From assembly GCF_021730395.1 (NCBI RefSeq), contig NC_069369.1, forward strand, positions 60,663,501 to 60,727,500: a stretch of 64,000 bases of DNA, in the 5' to 3' direction. This document shows, piece after piece, positions 50,290 through 61,538 of this stretch (positions are counted from its first letter, which is position 1; the number at the start of each line of letters is the position of its first letter). The position numbers and the translations under genes were made by a program. The stretch comes from Mercenaria mercenaria. Lineage: Eukaryota; Mollusca; Bivalvia; Venerida; Veneridae. A model generated the notes under the pieces. The model searched no databases and had not been told where the DNA came from. It was given only the letters and a program-made list of their open reading frames with translations.

Positions 50290-51695
50290 TTTAAGATTTT
50301 TTGCCAGTCACAAAGTGTATATTATGTATGACGAATATTTACAGATTCACCACCTTGGCTTGCCAGACTGGTGAAGCGTATGGAGACGCCTACATGAAGA
50401 TGGAGGAAATGGAACGTGGTGAAAGTGAATGCGGAAATAACTGACAATACAACACACAGAGCGAATTGAATGTAGCAATAACGAAACTCTATCAGAACAT
50501 TGAGAGACAGTGTATGAAACGCAGGAAAACACGTGCATAGTAAAATCCTACGCAATAAAAATCACATATTTTGTATGAACTTTCTACTATAGACGCTTAA
50601 TGGATAACACAATATGATATATACCATGTAAAGTTTTTATTTATAAGTAGGTGAAATACACTCGATATTTTTCTCTCAATAACATCAATATCTTATATTG
50701 CGAGGTGCATAAATCCTGCAACAATCTACCTTGATAACAAAAGGGATAACTTGATGACACAAATGATATTAAAGCTGTATTTCCTTTCCCAAAAATACGA
50801 GTGTTTCGGTTTTGCTCTGTGTTCAGTCAGATAGCAAAAATTTTATAAGATTCTTTGACTAGTTGTAGGGGCAGATGGGAATATTTGGCGGAAACGAGGC
50901 TCGCCGAGTTACCGCTTAAACAGTGTACCTACCACCAGTGATTGAATATTTTTCTTGCATGCCATATCGACAAATAAAAGTAAAAATAAATTCAAACAAA
51001 TGCTTTTCTTACAGCACTTTTTTCTAATAATAGCGTAGTAACAAAGCGCGAGAACTTTACGTTCGTAAACAGGAAGTACGTCATGACGTTACATAGACGA
51101 AAACATCGAAATAGTTCCGGTATTGTTTTATTATCTGCTGTGAAACGTTATGTTTTTTTCGTTTAATGACGTTTTTTGAATCGAGAAATATGTTATATGG
51201 AACTAAAAGAAACTATCAAGGTATTTGATTTTTATCCCGTTTTACTTGGAACAACTGATACTATTAGTATTAGACCTTCCTGGTTTTACGTAAAACATAA
51301 TTATTACTACACAAATCTACAACGCAGATGTAGTTCGTTATACGTCATTTACGGCACGAAAGTTCCGGGGTGTAAGAAGGAGTTTTCCAGCACCGGTGAA
51401 ATCACCAGGAATCCCCTTCTGGTATGTAAAAAATATTTATCTGTCTACGGGACATAGCATACCGTGTAAGATATTTGAACTTCTAACATCTATTCTTTGG
51501 TCATAAATGAATGGCTAAAACTACACAGAACACGATAACAAACTGAAAGAATTTGATTTTGTTGGTACAGGAGGGCATGTGAAGTGTATTCACATACTTG
51601 AATGGTAAATGTAAAAGTCTTAATACATGTATTTCCCTTGCAGATGATAAGGTCAAATGACACAGCAAAAGTCTTGATATTTCTGATTTTATATA
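50290..51695 (+). repeat. diverged segmental copy of 36126-36830
   Basis: Collinear with the last intron end, last exon and downstream DNA of the Met-rich gene: ttgccagtcacaaa at the start, the exon itself, then taccgtgtaagatatttga at 51459 (36621 in the parent) and tgacacagcaaaagtcttg at 51657. About 700 extra bases lie between the exon part and the later part. The other five exons are not found. Confidence 0.75.
50345..50444 (+). pseudogene. orphan last exon of the Met-rich gene
   Basis: Exactly 100 bases, same as parent exon 6 (36173-36272), preceded by a good acceptor (gaatatttacag) and ending in TGA. It reads FTTLACQTGEAYGDAYMKME then EMERGESECGNN, all conservative against the parent, with both Cys and the EYGDAY/AYGDAY core kept. 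No upstream exons on this strand in the 14 kb between, and the AATAAA of the parent is lost. It is a duplicated exon fragment, but its clean frame and acceptor mean it could be spliced onto something. Confidence 0.75.
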
Positions 51696-51871
51696 ATGTC
51701 CAGCTCCATACTTATCACAAGACAGGATATATTGTGCAAAAAAAAAGAAGAAAAGCAAATTGGGAACAATACCATAGGAATTTGATCTTTATCCAACAAC
51801 AAATCCCGTACTTGTGATACTAGTACATTTGTGCATCTGGGTAGCGTTGATAAATACTTGAATGGTAAATG

Positions 51872-52744
51872 TTCATATCGACATAATATGTAGGTTTCTC
51901 CTTCTCCTTCCCATCCTGGTCATTTTTCGTACTAATGTACTCGCAAAGCTTTGTCTGTCCTAATTTCTGCTTAGATCAAAGCAGTGTAAAATATTTGTTA
52001 CCTGTGCCAAATTAGTCCAAAGGTTGTTTTCCGGATTTTGGTATTGAATATTCTGTAAAACATAAAAGGCTATCACCCTAAAACAGGTGCATGAATGTCT
52101 TGTCAACGTGCGCAAGTTCCATTCATACTGATATATTTCTGAACATTGGGCCAGTTCCCTTGAAAATTAGAAGTAAGAGGAATACGAGAAAGCTACATGA
52201 TGGCAAGGTGATAAAGAAAGCTACGTGATGGGAAGGTGATAAAGAAAGCTACATGATGGGAAGGTGATAAAGAAAGCTAAATGATGGAAAGGAGAAAAAG
52301 AAAGCTACGGGTTGGGAGTGAGATAGAGAAAGCTACGTGATGGGATGGAGAAGGAGAAAGCTACTGGTTGGAAGTGAGATAAAGAATGCTACGTGATGGG
52401 AATGAGAAGGAGATAGATACAGGTTGGCAGTAAGATAGAGAAAGCCACGTGACGAGAAGGAGAAAGCTACAGGGAGTGAGATAGAGAAAGCTACATGATG
52501 GGAAGAAGACGGAGAAAGCTACAGGTTGGCAGTGAGATAAAGAAAGCTACGTGATGAGGAGAAAGCTACAGGGAGTGAGATAGAGAAAGCTACGTGATGG
52601 GAAGGAGAAAGCTACAGGGAATGAGATAGAGAAAGTTACCTGATGGAAAGGAGAAGGATAAAGCTACAGGCTGGGAGTGAGATAGAGAAGAAAGCTACGT
52701 GATGGGAAGGAGAAGGAGAAACCTACATATTATGTCGATATGAA
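51872..52744. repeat. GA-rich minisatellite bracketed by a perfect 44-bp inverted repeat
   Basis: From about 52185 to 52720 the plus strand is almost purely purine plus gctac/tgatg punctuation: units of about 27-28 bases (aaagctacatgatgggaagg, then gagataaag), alternating acgtgatggg and acaggttggg versions. The bracket is the 44 bases at 51872-51915 and their exact complement at 52701-52744 (ttcatatcgacataatatgt ... ccttcccatc). The right bracket continues outward into the terminus of the repeat family seen at 54300 and 62795. Confidence 0.8.
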
Positions 52745-53265
52745 ACGACCTTTTCTTGATTTACTAAAGTGAGTTCTCGTAATATATAGTAATTGCTCTC
52801 TTTTGAAATATGAAATTTGGGTTTACAGGCCCGTACGAAGTATTTTCATATTGGGTGGACATTTCCAACACCATGCTAGTAAGACAAATGAACTAGCTGA
52901 AAGTATAATCAGTAGAATAAACGCAATTTTGGACATTATTTCGGAAATTGTTGCACTGACCCTGTTCCTAGAAGCCTGGCTTACCGCCAATATAAAGTGA
53001 CCGTAGGGCAGGTTAGACTGTACTTTTACAACTATAAATCAGCACTTAGTTTGCAATTTTTGGGAGCGCGATGTGTTAAAAAAGCGGTTCCTAAAAACAA
53101 CAGTAACGTTACCATAATTCCTTTGAATTCTGACAACATACAAAAGATATATGAATATACACACAAAAAAACATGTTCCATATTTCCTGTCATGAATAAA
53201 ACATGCAAAAATTATCGATGAAAAAGTATACACTATTCAAGCTGACCACTTATAGTATGTAAGTT

Positions 53266-55990
53266 CCTAATCCATGTGAGATGACATAGATAGCAGATAG
53301 CCTTACAAACACATTGGTCCGTCAAATGCAATGCAACAGATATTTTAGGAAACCCAAGCAGTCTTAATCTACTTCATAAAAAACTCAACATTTTATTTAT
53401 TTATTTCCCTTAATCACCTTTTTAAAGAAATTCGACTATATTCTAGATGTACTTCATAAAAATATTAAAACTTGTTTATATTTTTAGTTTAAGAAAGTGT
53501 TGTTATTTTCGAATGTTCTTTAATAAAATACATTCATAAAACATAATCATTATATTTTTTTTTTTAATTTGAATATTTACTTTTTATTACGAAATCCATG
53601 TTTAACCTAGATCTACTTTATGAAAAACATTTTTGTTATTTAATATAAAAGTGTCTTGGTGTTCATTTAGGAAATCCATAAAAATAGAAGAAAAAAATCA
53701 AAGAATTGTTTCACTTTCACAACACTTGACGGACTTCTGTTGTGAAAGTAAAACTGTGGATATTTTACTGTGAGACTGTTTTTTTTTCTTCTAATTTTCT
53801 TTATCTGTTTAATTTGTTAGTTGTTGCTTTTTTTGAAAGAACATGCACTCAGAAAAGATTTATAAAAATGTGCTATGTGCTAGTGATATGTTATTTGTTC
53901 ACAGACAATCCAAACTGTGTATGAAGTTATTCTCTGCTTCATACTATCTGTCAACGAGTAGCCTTAAGGCACTTACAAATTGCCGTAAACCAGAAATAAT
54001 TTTTTAGTCTTGCTATTACTAGCAGCTCTGCCGAGTCCCTTTATAGAAAGGCAAATGATCCGCCGAGTGAAAATTTGGTGCCTAAGTACTCGTAAACTGC
54101 CTATACAGTGAATCCGCATTTTTTTTCTAGAGATACTATACGATTTTATTTTATGTTTATGTTCGTTGTGTATCCGTATAATCTGCTTGACGAGACCCTG
54201 ATCCACGCATACATACTGAATCCTAACCAAACACACCTTTCCTACACCCCTGCTCACTGTCATTGAAGTGACTTTGTATACATATAGTCGGGTTAAATCG
54301 AGAACTTGCGTTAGAAAATCAAGAAATGGATGGTTTATATCGACATAATATGTCGAGATATCATTACAGCTTACGCGGATCTCGAGAAAAAATGATTAAA
54401 CATTGAAAAAGTGAATGCAATATGTCAATAAAATATAACGACTTGTTGTGATAATATGTTGATTTCTCGCGAAAATATGTCGATATTTGCGTTATCTTAC
54501 ACGACATTGCGAGGCCCATTAATGTTTCCGTAGGGCACTAACACAAAAGGTATCGAGAAAATAATGTAAATTATCGCAATAATATTTCCAGGAAACCTTC
54601 CACTATTGAGAAATTCTTTTTCGAAAACTTCGCTTTATCAAGATAATTTTTAAAGTATCGCGATAGCTAGCTATCTCATGGCAGAAATATGCCACCATAG
54701 GATAATATGCCGTGACAAAGCTCTAATTTCTACGGAAACGTTTATGGGCCTCGCAATGTCGTGTTAGATAACGCAAATTTCGAAATATTTTCGCGAGAAA
54801 TCAACATTATTATCACGACAAGTCGATATATCTTATTGACATGTTGCATTCCTTTTTTCAATGTTTAATCATTTTTACTCGAGATCCGCGTAAGCTGTAA
54901 TGATATCTCGACATATTATGTCGATATAAACCATCCCATTCTTGATTTTCTAACGCAAGTTCTCGACTTAACCCGACTATATGTAAACAAAGTCACTTCA
55001 ATGACAGTGACCAGGGGCGTAAGAAAGGTGGGGTTGGATTAAGGATTCAGTATGTATGCGTGGATCTTGGGTCTCGTCAAGCAGAGTTTTGTTTGTTTGT
55101 TTTGGGTTTAACGCCGTTTTTAAACAGTATTTCAGTTATGTAACGGCGGGCAGTTAACCTAACCAGTGTTCCTGGATTCTGTATCAGTACAAACCTGTTC
55201 TCCGCAAGTAGCTGCCAACTTCCCCACATGAATCAGAGGTGGAGGACGAATGATTTAAGACACAGTGTCTTTTATCAAATCGTCACGGAGAACATACGCC
55301 TCGCCCAGGGCTCGAACTCACGACCCCGCGTTCCGTAGATCTGCGCTCTCCCTACTGAGCTAAGCGGGCGGACTGTCAAGCAGAGTAAACAATGAACATA
55401 AATATAAAATAAAAACGTATAGTAATTCCAGAATAAAATGCAGATTCACTGTGTATAGGCAGTTTACGAGTACTTAGGCACCAACTATTCACTCGGCGGA
55501 TCATTTGCCTTTCTATAAAGGGACTCGGTAAAGCTTCTAGTTATAGCAAGACTAAAAATTTATTTCTGGTTTACGGCAATTTGTAAGTGCTTTAATGCTA
55601 CTCGTTGACAGATGGTATGAAGCAGAGAATAATTACATACACAGTTTGGTTTGTCTGTGAACAAATAACATATCACTAGCACATAACACATTTTTATAAA
55701 TATTTTCTGAGTGCATATTCTTTTCCAAAACAGCAACAGCAAACAAATTAAACAGATAAAGAAAATTAAAAAAGAAAGCAACCTCACAGTAAAATATCCA
55801 CAGTTTTACTTTCACAACAGACGTCCGTCAGATGTTGTGAAAGAGAAGCAATTCTTTGAATTTTTTTTTTCTATTTTTATGGATTTCATAAATGAACACC
55901 AAGAAACCTATATATATATAAAATATCTGTAGCATTGCATTTGACGGACCAATGTGTTTGTAACACTGTCTGCTATCTGTCACCTCACAA
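53266..55990. repeat. 2.7-kb palindrome (large inverted repeat)
   Basis: Left arm about 53266-54537, right arm about 54731-55990, spacer about 190 bases. Matching pairs run from the outside in: cacattggtccgtcaaatgc with its complement near 55945; agtactcgtaaactgcctat with its complement near 55460; tatcgacataatatgtcgag with its complement near 54910; gcgaggcccat next to the spacer. The left arm has about 300 extra bases at 53345-53650, and the right arm is interrupted by a SINE (55088-55374). Arms are roughly 90% alike by eye. Small open frames in the arms mirror each other and are not genes. Confidence 0.88.
55088..55374 (-). mobile_element. tRNA-derived SINE, full length, inside the palindrome
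   Basis: Minus-strand copy of the Arg-like SINE: head at high coordinates (ctgagctaagcgggcgg), tail aacgccgttttt at low coordinates. A perfect 12-bp target duplication (gtcaagcagagt) lies at 55076-55087 and 55375-55386. Only one palindrome arm has it, so it came after the palindrome formed. Confidence 0.9.
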
Positions 55991-56007
55991 TTACTATGTA
56001 GGGATAA

Positions 56008-56110
56008 CGCATGTTTTTCGTGTTATAACCTTTGCAGAATCCCTAGGGATTGTTTGGTGCCCGAGCCCGTAGGGATTCTGAAGATGTTATATCACGAAAT
56101 GAACATGCGC
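56008..56110. mobile_element. ~100-bp hairpin MITE
   Basis: Palindrome with arms cgcatgtttttcgtgttata and its near complement ending aacatgcgc, and inner pair agaatccctagggatt / gtagggattctga. Confidence 0.7.
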
Positions 56111-56980
56111 TAAAGCTATTCTAGCATAAAATGTGGAAAACCTAATAAATGAATACGTTCTACCTCAACTGCTGATACTAGGAACGGACGACAGTGCCGT
56201 TGACGCAGCTGCAACGATGCCATAAAATTACAGTGTGATCTTCCAGTGAAAAGGGATTCGATGTCGTGACATCAGTAAAAACGTAAACAAATATGTTTGC
56301 AAACGTAGAATGTATAATTTAAAACAAATATTTAAGGGACTCTCAGTGTGTTCCTATGGTAAGGAATAAGTAAGCCTCGACGCATCTGTGGCGGTGAGCA
56401 CACATAGGATAACTTCTTTTCTGCAAACTGTGCACGAGAATCATGCTCGGTGCCGTCGTCCGACCCTGCGCCTCGAGCAAACGGTGCCTTCTTCCTGTTT
56501 CCCTCTCTTCAAGCATTTCCTCACCCCGAGGAACAAAGTGTCGTCTGGTTCAAAGATGTTCATAAGAAAGCGAATTGACAACTCCTTCGATGAATTTTAG
56601 CCTACTTTATGGACGGTCAGTATTCTGTTTATATGAAATTTAAGCGTTAATAGTAAATCTGTGAAGCAGATAAAAATACCCTTTCCCTCATTTTCAATGT
56701 TTTTCGTTGATCAGAATAAGAAGTTGAAAGCATATCATTGAGGCCAGCACCTCCTATGTATTTATTATATTTGGTTATGACCATGGGTTTCTGGTTAATA
56801 CCTAAGTTGTCGGCGTGAAATGTACTCAACATTTTTACTTTTTTGTTTTGTTTTGTTATTCTCCTTGAATGCAATGCAAAAACGCACCATTTTTCGTAAA
56901 TTTTGATTCTTTATTTTGTAGCTGTACGCTTTTGATTGCATTTGGCATCATACTATTTGACGTAATGTTCCCGTTAGAAA
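56111..56980. other. gene-free interval
   Basis: A small frame at 56388-56600 has no recognisable domain. Nothing else seen. Confidence 0.4.
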
Positions 56981-57184
56981 TACACTGACGAGATAAAGAA
57001 ACGCCTCATTCAAACTCGGTATACAATTTTTCGTTAACCGTGATTCAAAATTAGAAAAGAACAATTCCATTCGCAAATTAGATGCTTTACAAGAATTTAT
57101 GGTCAATAAGAAATCATTTCATTGTCGCATTATGCTTAAATCTTGAATTTTAATAGCCCGGTCAGAGAAATTGCATTAGAAAAA

Positions 57185-58192
57185 TCAGTAGCGCGTGTGC
57201 CCACCTCTGCTAGCAACCATAGCAGCAAGGCGACGTCTCATAGAGCCGCACCAGTTGCGTAACAGATACCGTGGGATTCTGGCCCACTCCTGGTGCAGCG
57301 CTGCTACCAGTTCCCGGACGTTTGCTGGCTGGGGTTGACGTTGGCGTAACCGCCGTCCGAGATAATCCCACGCGTGTTCAATCGGATTGCAGTCCGGTGA
57401 ACACGCCGGCAAAGGTAAAACATTAATGTTTCTAGCCTGTAGAAAGTCCCTGGTGACGCGTGCAACGTGAGGTCGCGCGTTGTCGTGCTGATAGACTAAT
57501 CCTTGACGTTGACGGAATAAAGGGACAACTACATGACGTAATATCTGGTCGATGTAACGCCTGGCTGTGAGATTACCTTGGCAAACGATGAGTTGGGATT
57601 TAAACCTATGGCTGATTGCTGCCCACATCATTACTCCACCTCCACCGTAACGATTGTGCTCCAAAACGCAATTGTTTGCGTAGCGTTCATGGCGTCGTCT
57701 ATAGACACGGATACGTCCGTCGGCGTTCCACAAGTTGAAATGCGACTCGTCACTGAACACTACGTTCTGCCAACGCTGGCCGCGATGGTTGCGGGCCCAA
57801 ATAAGACGTTGGTGACGGTGGCGTAACGTTAAAATTAGACCGCGGCAGGGCCTACGACAGGTAATTCGGCGTTCTCTGAGTCGATTTCTCACTGTATGTC
57901 GACTAATTGGACGTCCACGGTTACCTACAACTATACGTGACGTAGATTGCGCCGTCACAAATCTGTCACGTAAATGACGTTGACGTATATAATTATCCTG
58001 TCGTACTGACGTTACACGCGGTCTACCTGAACGTGGTCTATCGATAGATGTTCCCGTGTCTCTAACACGTCGAATAAGACGCACAATTGTCGAACGAGAG
58101 ACGTTAAAACGTCTAGCAACTTGTTCCTGCGTTCGCCCACATTCAAGCATAGCCAAAACCTGAGCCCTCTCTTCAGAATTCAGCCTCGGCAT
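57185..58192 (-). CDS. Tc1-like DD34E transposase, intact, 335 aa
   Basis: Cut-and-paste transposase that binds the element's inverted ends and inserts at TA. The frame is uninterrupted. I start at the ATG giving MPRLNSEERAQV; the frame is open 30 codons further up, but this is the usual family start. An N-terminal paired helix-turn-helix (EQVARRFNVSRSTIVRLIRR) is followed by the GRPR-type hook (RSGRPRVTS) and a second HTH. Catalytic residues: D in VFSDESHF, D in YQHDNARPH, E in CNPIEHAWD; 34 residues separate the last two, so DD34E. A length of 335 is normal for the family. All key residues are present, so it may still be active or only recently silenced. C-rich/G-rich codon use differs from the AT-rich surroundings, which suits a recent arrival. 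Confidence 0.93.
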   Translation of the reverse strand: MPRLNSEERAQVLAMLECGRTQEQVARRFNVSRSTIVRLIRRVRDTGTSIDRPRSGRPRVTSVRQDNYIRQRHLRDRFVTAQSTSRIVVGNRGRPISRHTVRNRLRERRITCRRPCRGLILTLRHRHQRLIWARNHRGQRWQNVVFSDESHFNLWNADGRIRVYRRRHERYANNCVLEHNRYGGGGVMMWAAISHRFKSQLIVCQGNLTARRYIDQILRHVVVPLFRQRQGLVYQHDNARPHVARVTRDFLQARNINVLPLPACSPDCNPIEHAWDYLGRRLRQRQPQPANVRELVAALHQEWARIPRYLLRNWCGSMRRRLAAMVASRGGHTRY

Positions 58193-58407
58193 TACGAAAA
58201 CTAATGTTTTTTTCAGAGAATAGCTGAAAATATGGTTGTGTGTCGTATTACACATGTACATGTGCAAAAATCGTTCAATCAAACCACATGGTTTACATGC
58301 ACGGACTGCACGAGAAAATCATGACCAGGTACAAGAAGTGAACAATTGGCTGAATGAAATCGCGCGAGTTTTTGTTCAATGTGTTTTTCGGTCAGAGTAC
58401 ATGTATA

Positions 58408-58500
58408 GGATAGACAACTCGTGCCGTTGTCTACGGGATATATACAACGAGCAAAGCGAGTTGTATATATCCCGTAGACAACGGCACGAGTTGTCTATCC
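58408..58500. repeat. perfect hairpin, 41-bp arms, 11-base loop
   Basis: Arm 58408-58448 (ggatagacaactcgtgccgt...) is matched base for base by the complement at 58460-58500. It lies about 220 bases upstream of the transposase ATG. A perfect palindrome of this size is either new or kept by selection or gene conversion. Confidence 0.92.
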
Positions 58501-59255
58501 GACTTAGACCACGTGACATAAAAACTGCAATTATTGAAAACTGTCCCACGCGTTCTATAGAAATTAGGATAAACGTGTTTTTATAAGACTGATATTATCT
58601 TTGTACCGTTAGCGCTTATTTGTCAGTAGGGCATATGAAAGAATGCAGGATATTTTGTATAAATTCAGTTTTACTCAAATACCGGATTTACTAAAATTTG
58701 ACGTTCATTAACACTTTGAGTCATTTGCAATCGCAAATGCTAAACAGTTAAATATGGATTTCTCAAAAATACTCAAAACTGAAGTGCTGAACAATTACTT
58801 TTTGTGAGGAGTTTGCATGTTGGCAAAACACGATGGTAGATACGTTGATTCAAGAAGATAGCCAGGTTCCGAAACTGCAAAAAAGGCTGACAGCAAATCG
58901 GACGTAAACATGTTGGATACAAAAAAAAATACTGTTGTTTGAAGTAATCTGGTATTTTAAGTATGGACTAGTGCTTACTGGTAATATACATAATCACATA
59001 CAAATTATCAGATTCTATTAGAAATCACTTTTCAACAATCGGTATAAAGTGACAAAATAATTATGGTTATATTCATTTTTTTTTGTTCTTATAAAAACAG
59101 GAACCAGTGTCGGTGTTTATTTATTTATTTTGTTTATCACGATATAGTTAGTGCGTAGATGCTCGTAGTTTATATCGTGCCTTTCTTGTAAGAATGATGT
59201 AGTTGTGCTACTTTCTAACAGGGCCCAGTTGTTCGAAACTTTAACGGGCTGTTAC

Positions 59256-59455
59256 TTTAGTTTAGTTTAGTTTAGTTTAATATACTAATTTGTTTAGCGC
59301 GATTGTGATGAAAGCTTTAAGCTTATTGTAACCACTCTCGAGTCCATTTCCTGGGAAAATCAGTACTGGTACCATATGAGAAGTCATGGTCGTGGCCCCA
59401 ATGATGCTCAAACCCACGACCCCTGCATTAAGCTGTTAAACTAACCGCCTGTTAA
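59256..59455 (-). mobile_element. nested tRNA-derived SINE with (ctaaa)n tail
   Basis: On the minus strand: tRNA-like head with B-box (gtcgtgggtttgagcatc), a body with ccaggaaatggactcgagag, ending in five ctaaa units (seen as tttag at 59256-59280). Third SINE family of the window, sitting inside the Tc1 element. Confidence 0.65.
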
Positions 59456-60261
59456 ATGTCTATTCAAGATACTAGTTTTGGTGGGTGGGAAACACTAAAT
59501 TAAATACAATGTTTTAGTTTTACTGTAAAAATTATTTAGTGTTTATATCCTTAACAAGTACATTTGTTTTTCTAAGTTTTCTAAACTGTCGAAATGTACT
59601 AATAAAGTTAATCGACCGTTAGCTGCATCGCCTGTTTAAGTTTCAAATAACTGGATCCAGTTATTTGCAAATGTAAGGATCGTGCTAACATATCTATTTT
59701 ATAACAAGTGAACATAAAAAGTTACAACTGTTGGAAACGTTTCAGTGAATGTGTAAATTACGTATTTACCCAGTTGGTTCTACACTACAAATATGGAGTT
59801 TCTTGTAATTCAATTTGATTTTTATTATTATAGGTATAGTTATTCCAGTATTGTATTTCAGTCATGTGAACCCTTTTATTGATATCCAATAACATGGGGA
59901 CATTTTTACGATATTAATATTTAGACGTTATCAACTGAATTTACCTCCAAGTCAATCTTATTTTTTATCCCATTGATAACTGGTAAGAATGTTGCAAGGT
60001 CATTTAACTCCGGCGTTAGCCTGTATTGTTAGATGGTAAACTGACACGAAATTCACGCGTTTTTTGCCCAAGTTTCCCCCCGATATATATACAACGCTAC
60101 CGTTGTATATGAAATATAGACGGGTACAAGTCTGCTTTGCGATTGGCTATTTACGGATTATCGTGGTCTAAGTAGATTTACTATATTTCACAACAATTAA
60201 AAGCGTTAGGAAAAAAATAACGCCAAATTTCAATGAGGCGTTTCTTTATCTCGTCAGTATA

Positions 60262-61262
60262 TTTTCAAAAGTTCACGGGCTAATCTTATGGGTGTGAAAA
60301 AAAACTGTCACAATATAGAACAGGACAGAAACTGCTTAATAAGGTGTCTTATTCAACGGTTACAAAATGTAGATATTTCAAAACGTTTTGGATTATGGTG
60401 CGGGTAAACATATTTCCAAACTAAGAAGTACTCTGGCTGGCTTATTGATCAGTCCCATGTATAACGGAAATGAATCCTTTCAGTTCTGATTTATTATTAG
60501 TCTGTCCAATGAATATTTGAATAGCGCCTGTGTGCCGAAGCCTGGGCATGTGTACGAATCAAATGTGCCGCATACTAGTATAGACAGTATATTATCACAA
60601 GCGTTCAAAAACTCATTAGACAATCTGCATTTTTTAACCATCTGCTCTATATAAGTGTCGGTTTTTAATCATTGCATAAACTCACAACCAATTTTATCAA
60701 AATTTTGAATATTTTTGATACACAACGAGTAAATGTGTGTGCGTGTGTGTATTGGAAATAATTTGTTATGTGGTTTAAAAGTCGTTAAAACATTGTGTTT
60801 GCCTACATTACAAAGTTTATTTTCCCCTCATTTATACTCTTATAATCATGATTTTAATTTAATTTTAATGTAATGGTCGACGGAATTCAAACAGAAACTT
60901 ACGTTAGAACTCATTACTTATTTGCTAAAATTGTCATTCCTTATTTCACGAGTTTTTCGATGTTACCAAATTCGCTAATCAATTATCAAGTGTTAAAGAT
61001 GAGGGAATTCGGGGAATGAGAAGTCGTAATTAACCGATGTTTCGTTATGTTGTTACCTATTTTGCTGTGTACTGCCCCCCCCCCCCCCCCTTCCCCACTA
61101 TTCTTCCCAATATTGTCACAAACCCTATGCGCAGATAATCGGGGTACTGGTTACAATCCATAACAGAATGATTCAACATAATATCAATGTGTTACTTCTT
61201 CGTCTCTGTCACAATTTTTCTCATCAAATTCATTACGAAAATGAACATGAAATAAACTACAG
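60262..61262. other. gene-free interval
   Basis: AT-rich with a (tg)n-like patch near 60735 and a C16 run at 61075-61090. No gene recognised. Confidence 0.4.
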
Positions 61263-61538
61263 CCCGCCCGCTTAGCTCAGTAGGTAAGAGCGTTGGTCTA
61301 CGGACCGCTGGATCGCGAGTTCGATCCTCGGGCGGGGCGCATGTTCTCCGTGACTATTTGATAAACGACATTGTGTCTGAAATCATTAGTCCTCCACCTC
61401 TGATAATTCATGTGGGGAAGTTGGTAGTTACTTGCGGAGAACAGGTTTGACATGGTACAGAATCCAGGAACACTGGTTAGGTTAACTGCCCGCCGTTACA
61501 TGACTGATTTTACTGTTAAAAACGGCGTTAAACAAACA
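61263..61538 (+). mobile_element. tRNA-derived SINE, full length
   Basis: Third full copy of the Arg(ACG)-like family: gcccgcccgcttagctcagt, B box gagttcgatcctc, tail aaaacggcgttaaacaaaca. Target duplications not obvious. Confidence 0.88.

Larger units (their letters stand above)
56983..60259 (-). mobile_element. Tc1/mariner transposon, 3.28 kb
   Basis: The 27-bp inverted ends actgacgagataaagaaacg + cctcatt are identical at both tips, and TA stands on both sides (56981-56982 and 60260-60261). The transposase takes only 57185-58192. Some 2 kb between its start and the right tip is far more than Tc1 elements normally carry (whole elements are usually 1.3-1.8 kb). That DNA holds a perfect 41-bp-arm hairpin (58408-58500), a nested SINE (59256-59455) and a second small hairpin (atatacaacg-ctac-cgttgtatat, near 60088). 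Confidence 0.85.

Noticed and set aside
53742-55932. Mirrored short frames on both strands (KVKLWIFYCE type)
   Set aside because: They are the two arms of the palindrome; frames differ by indels and show no domain.
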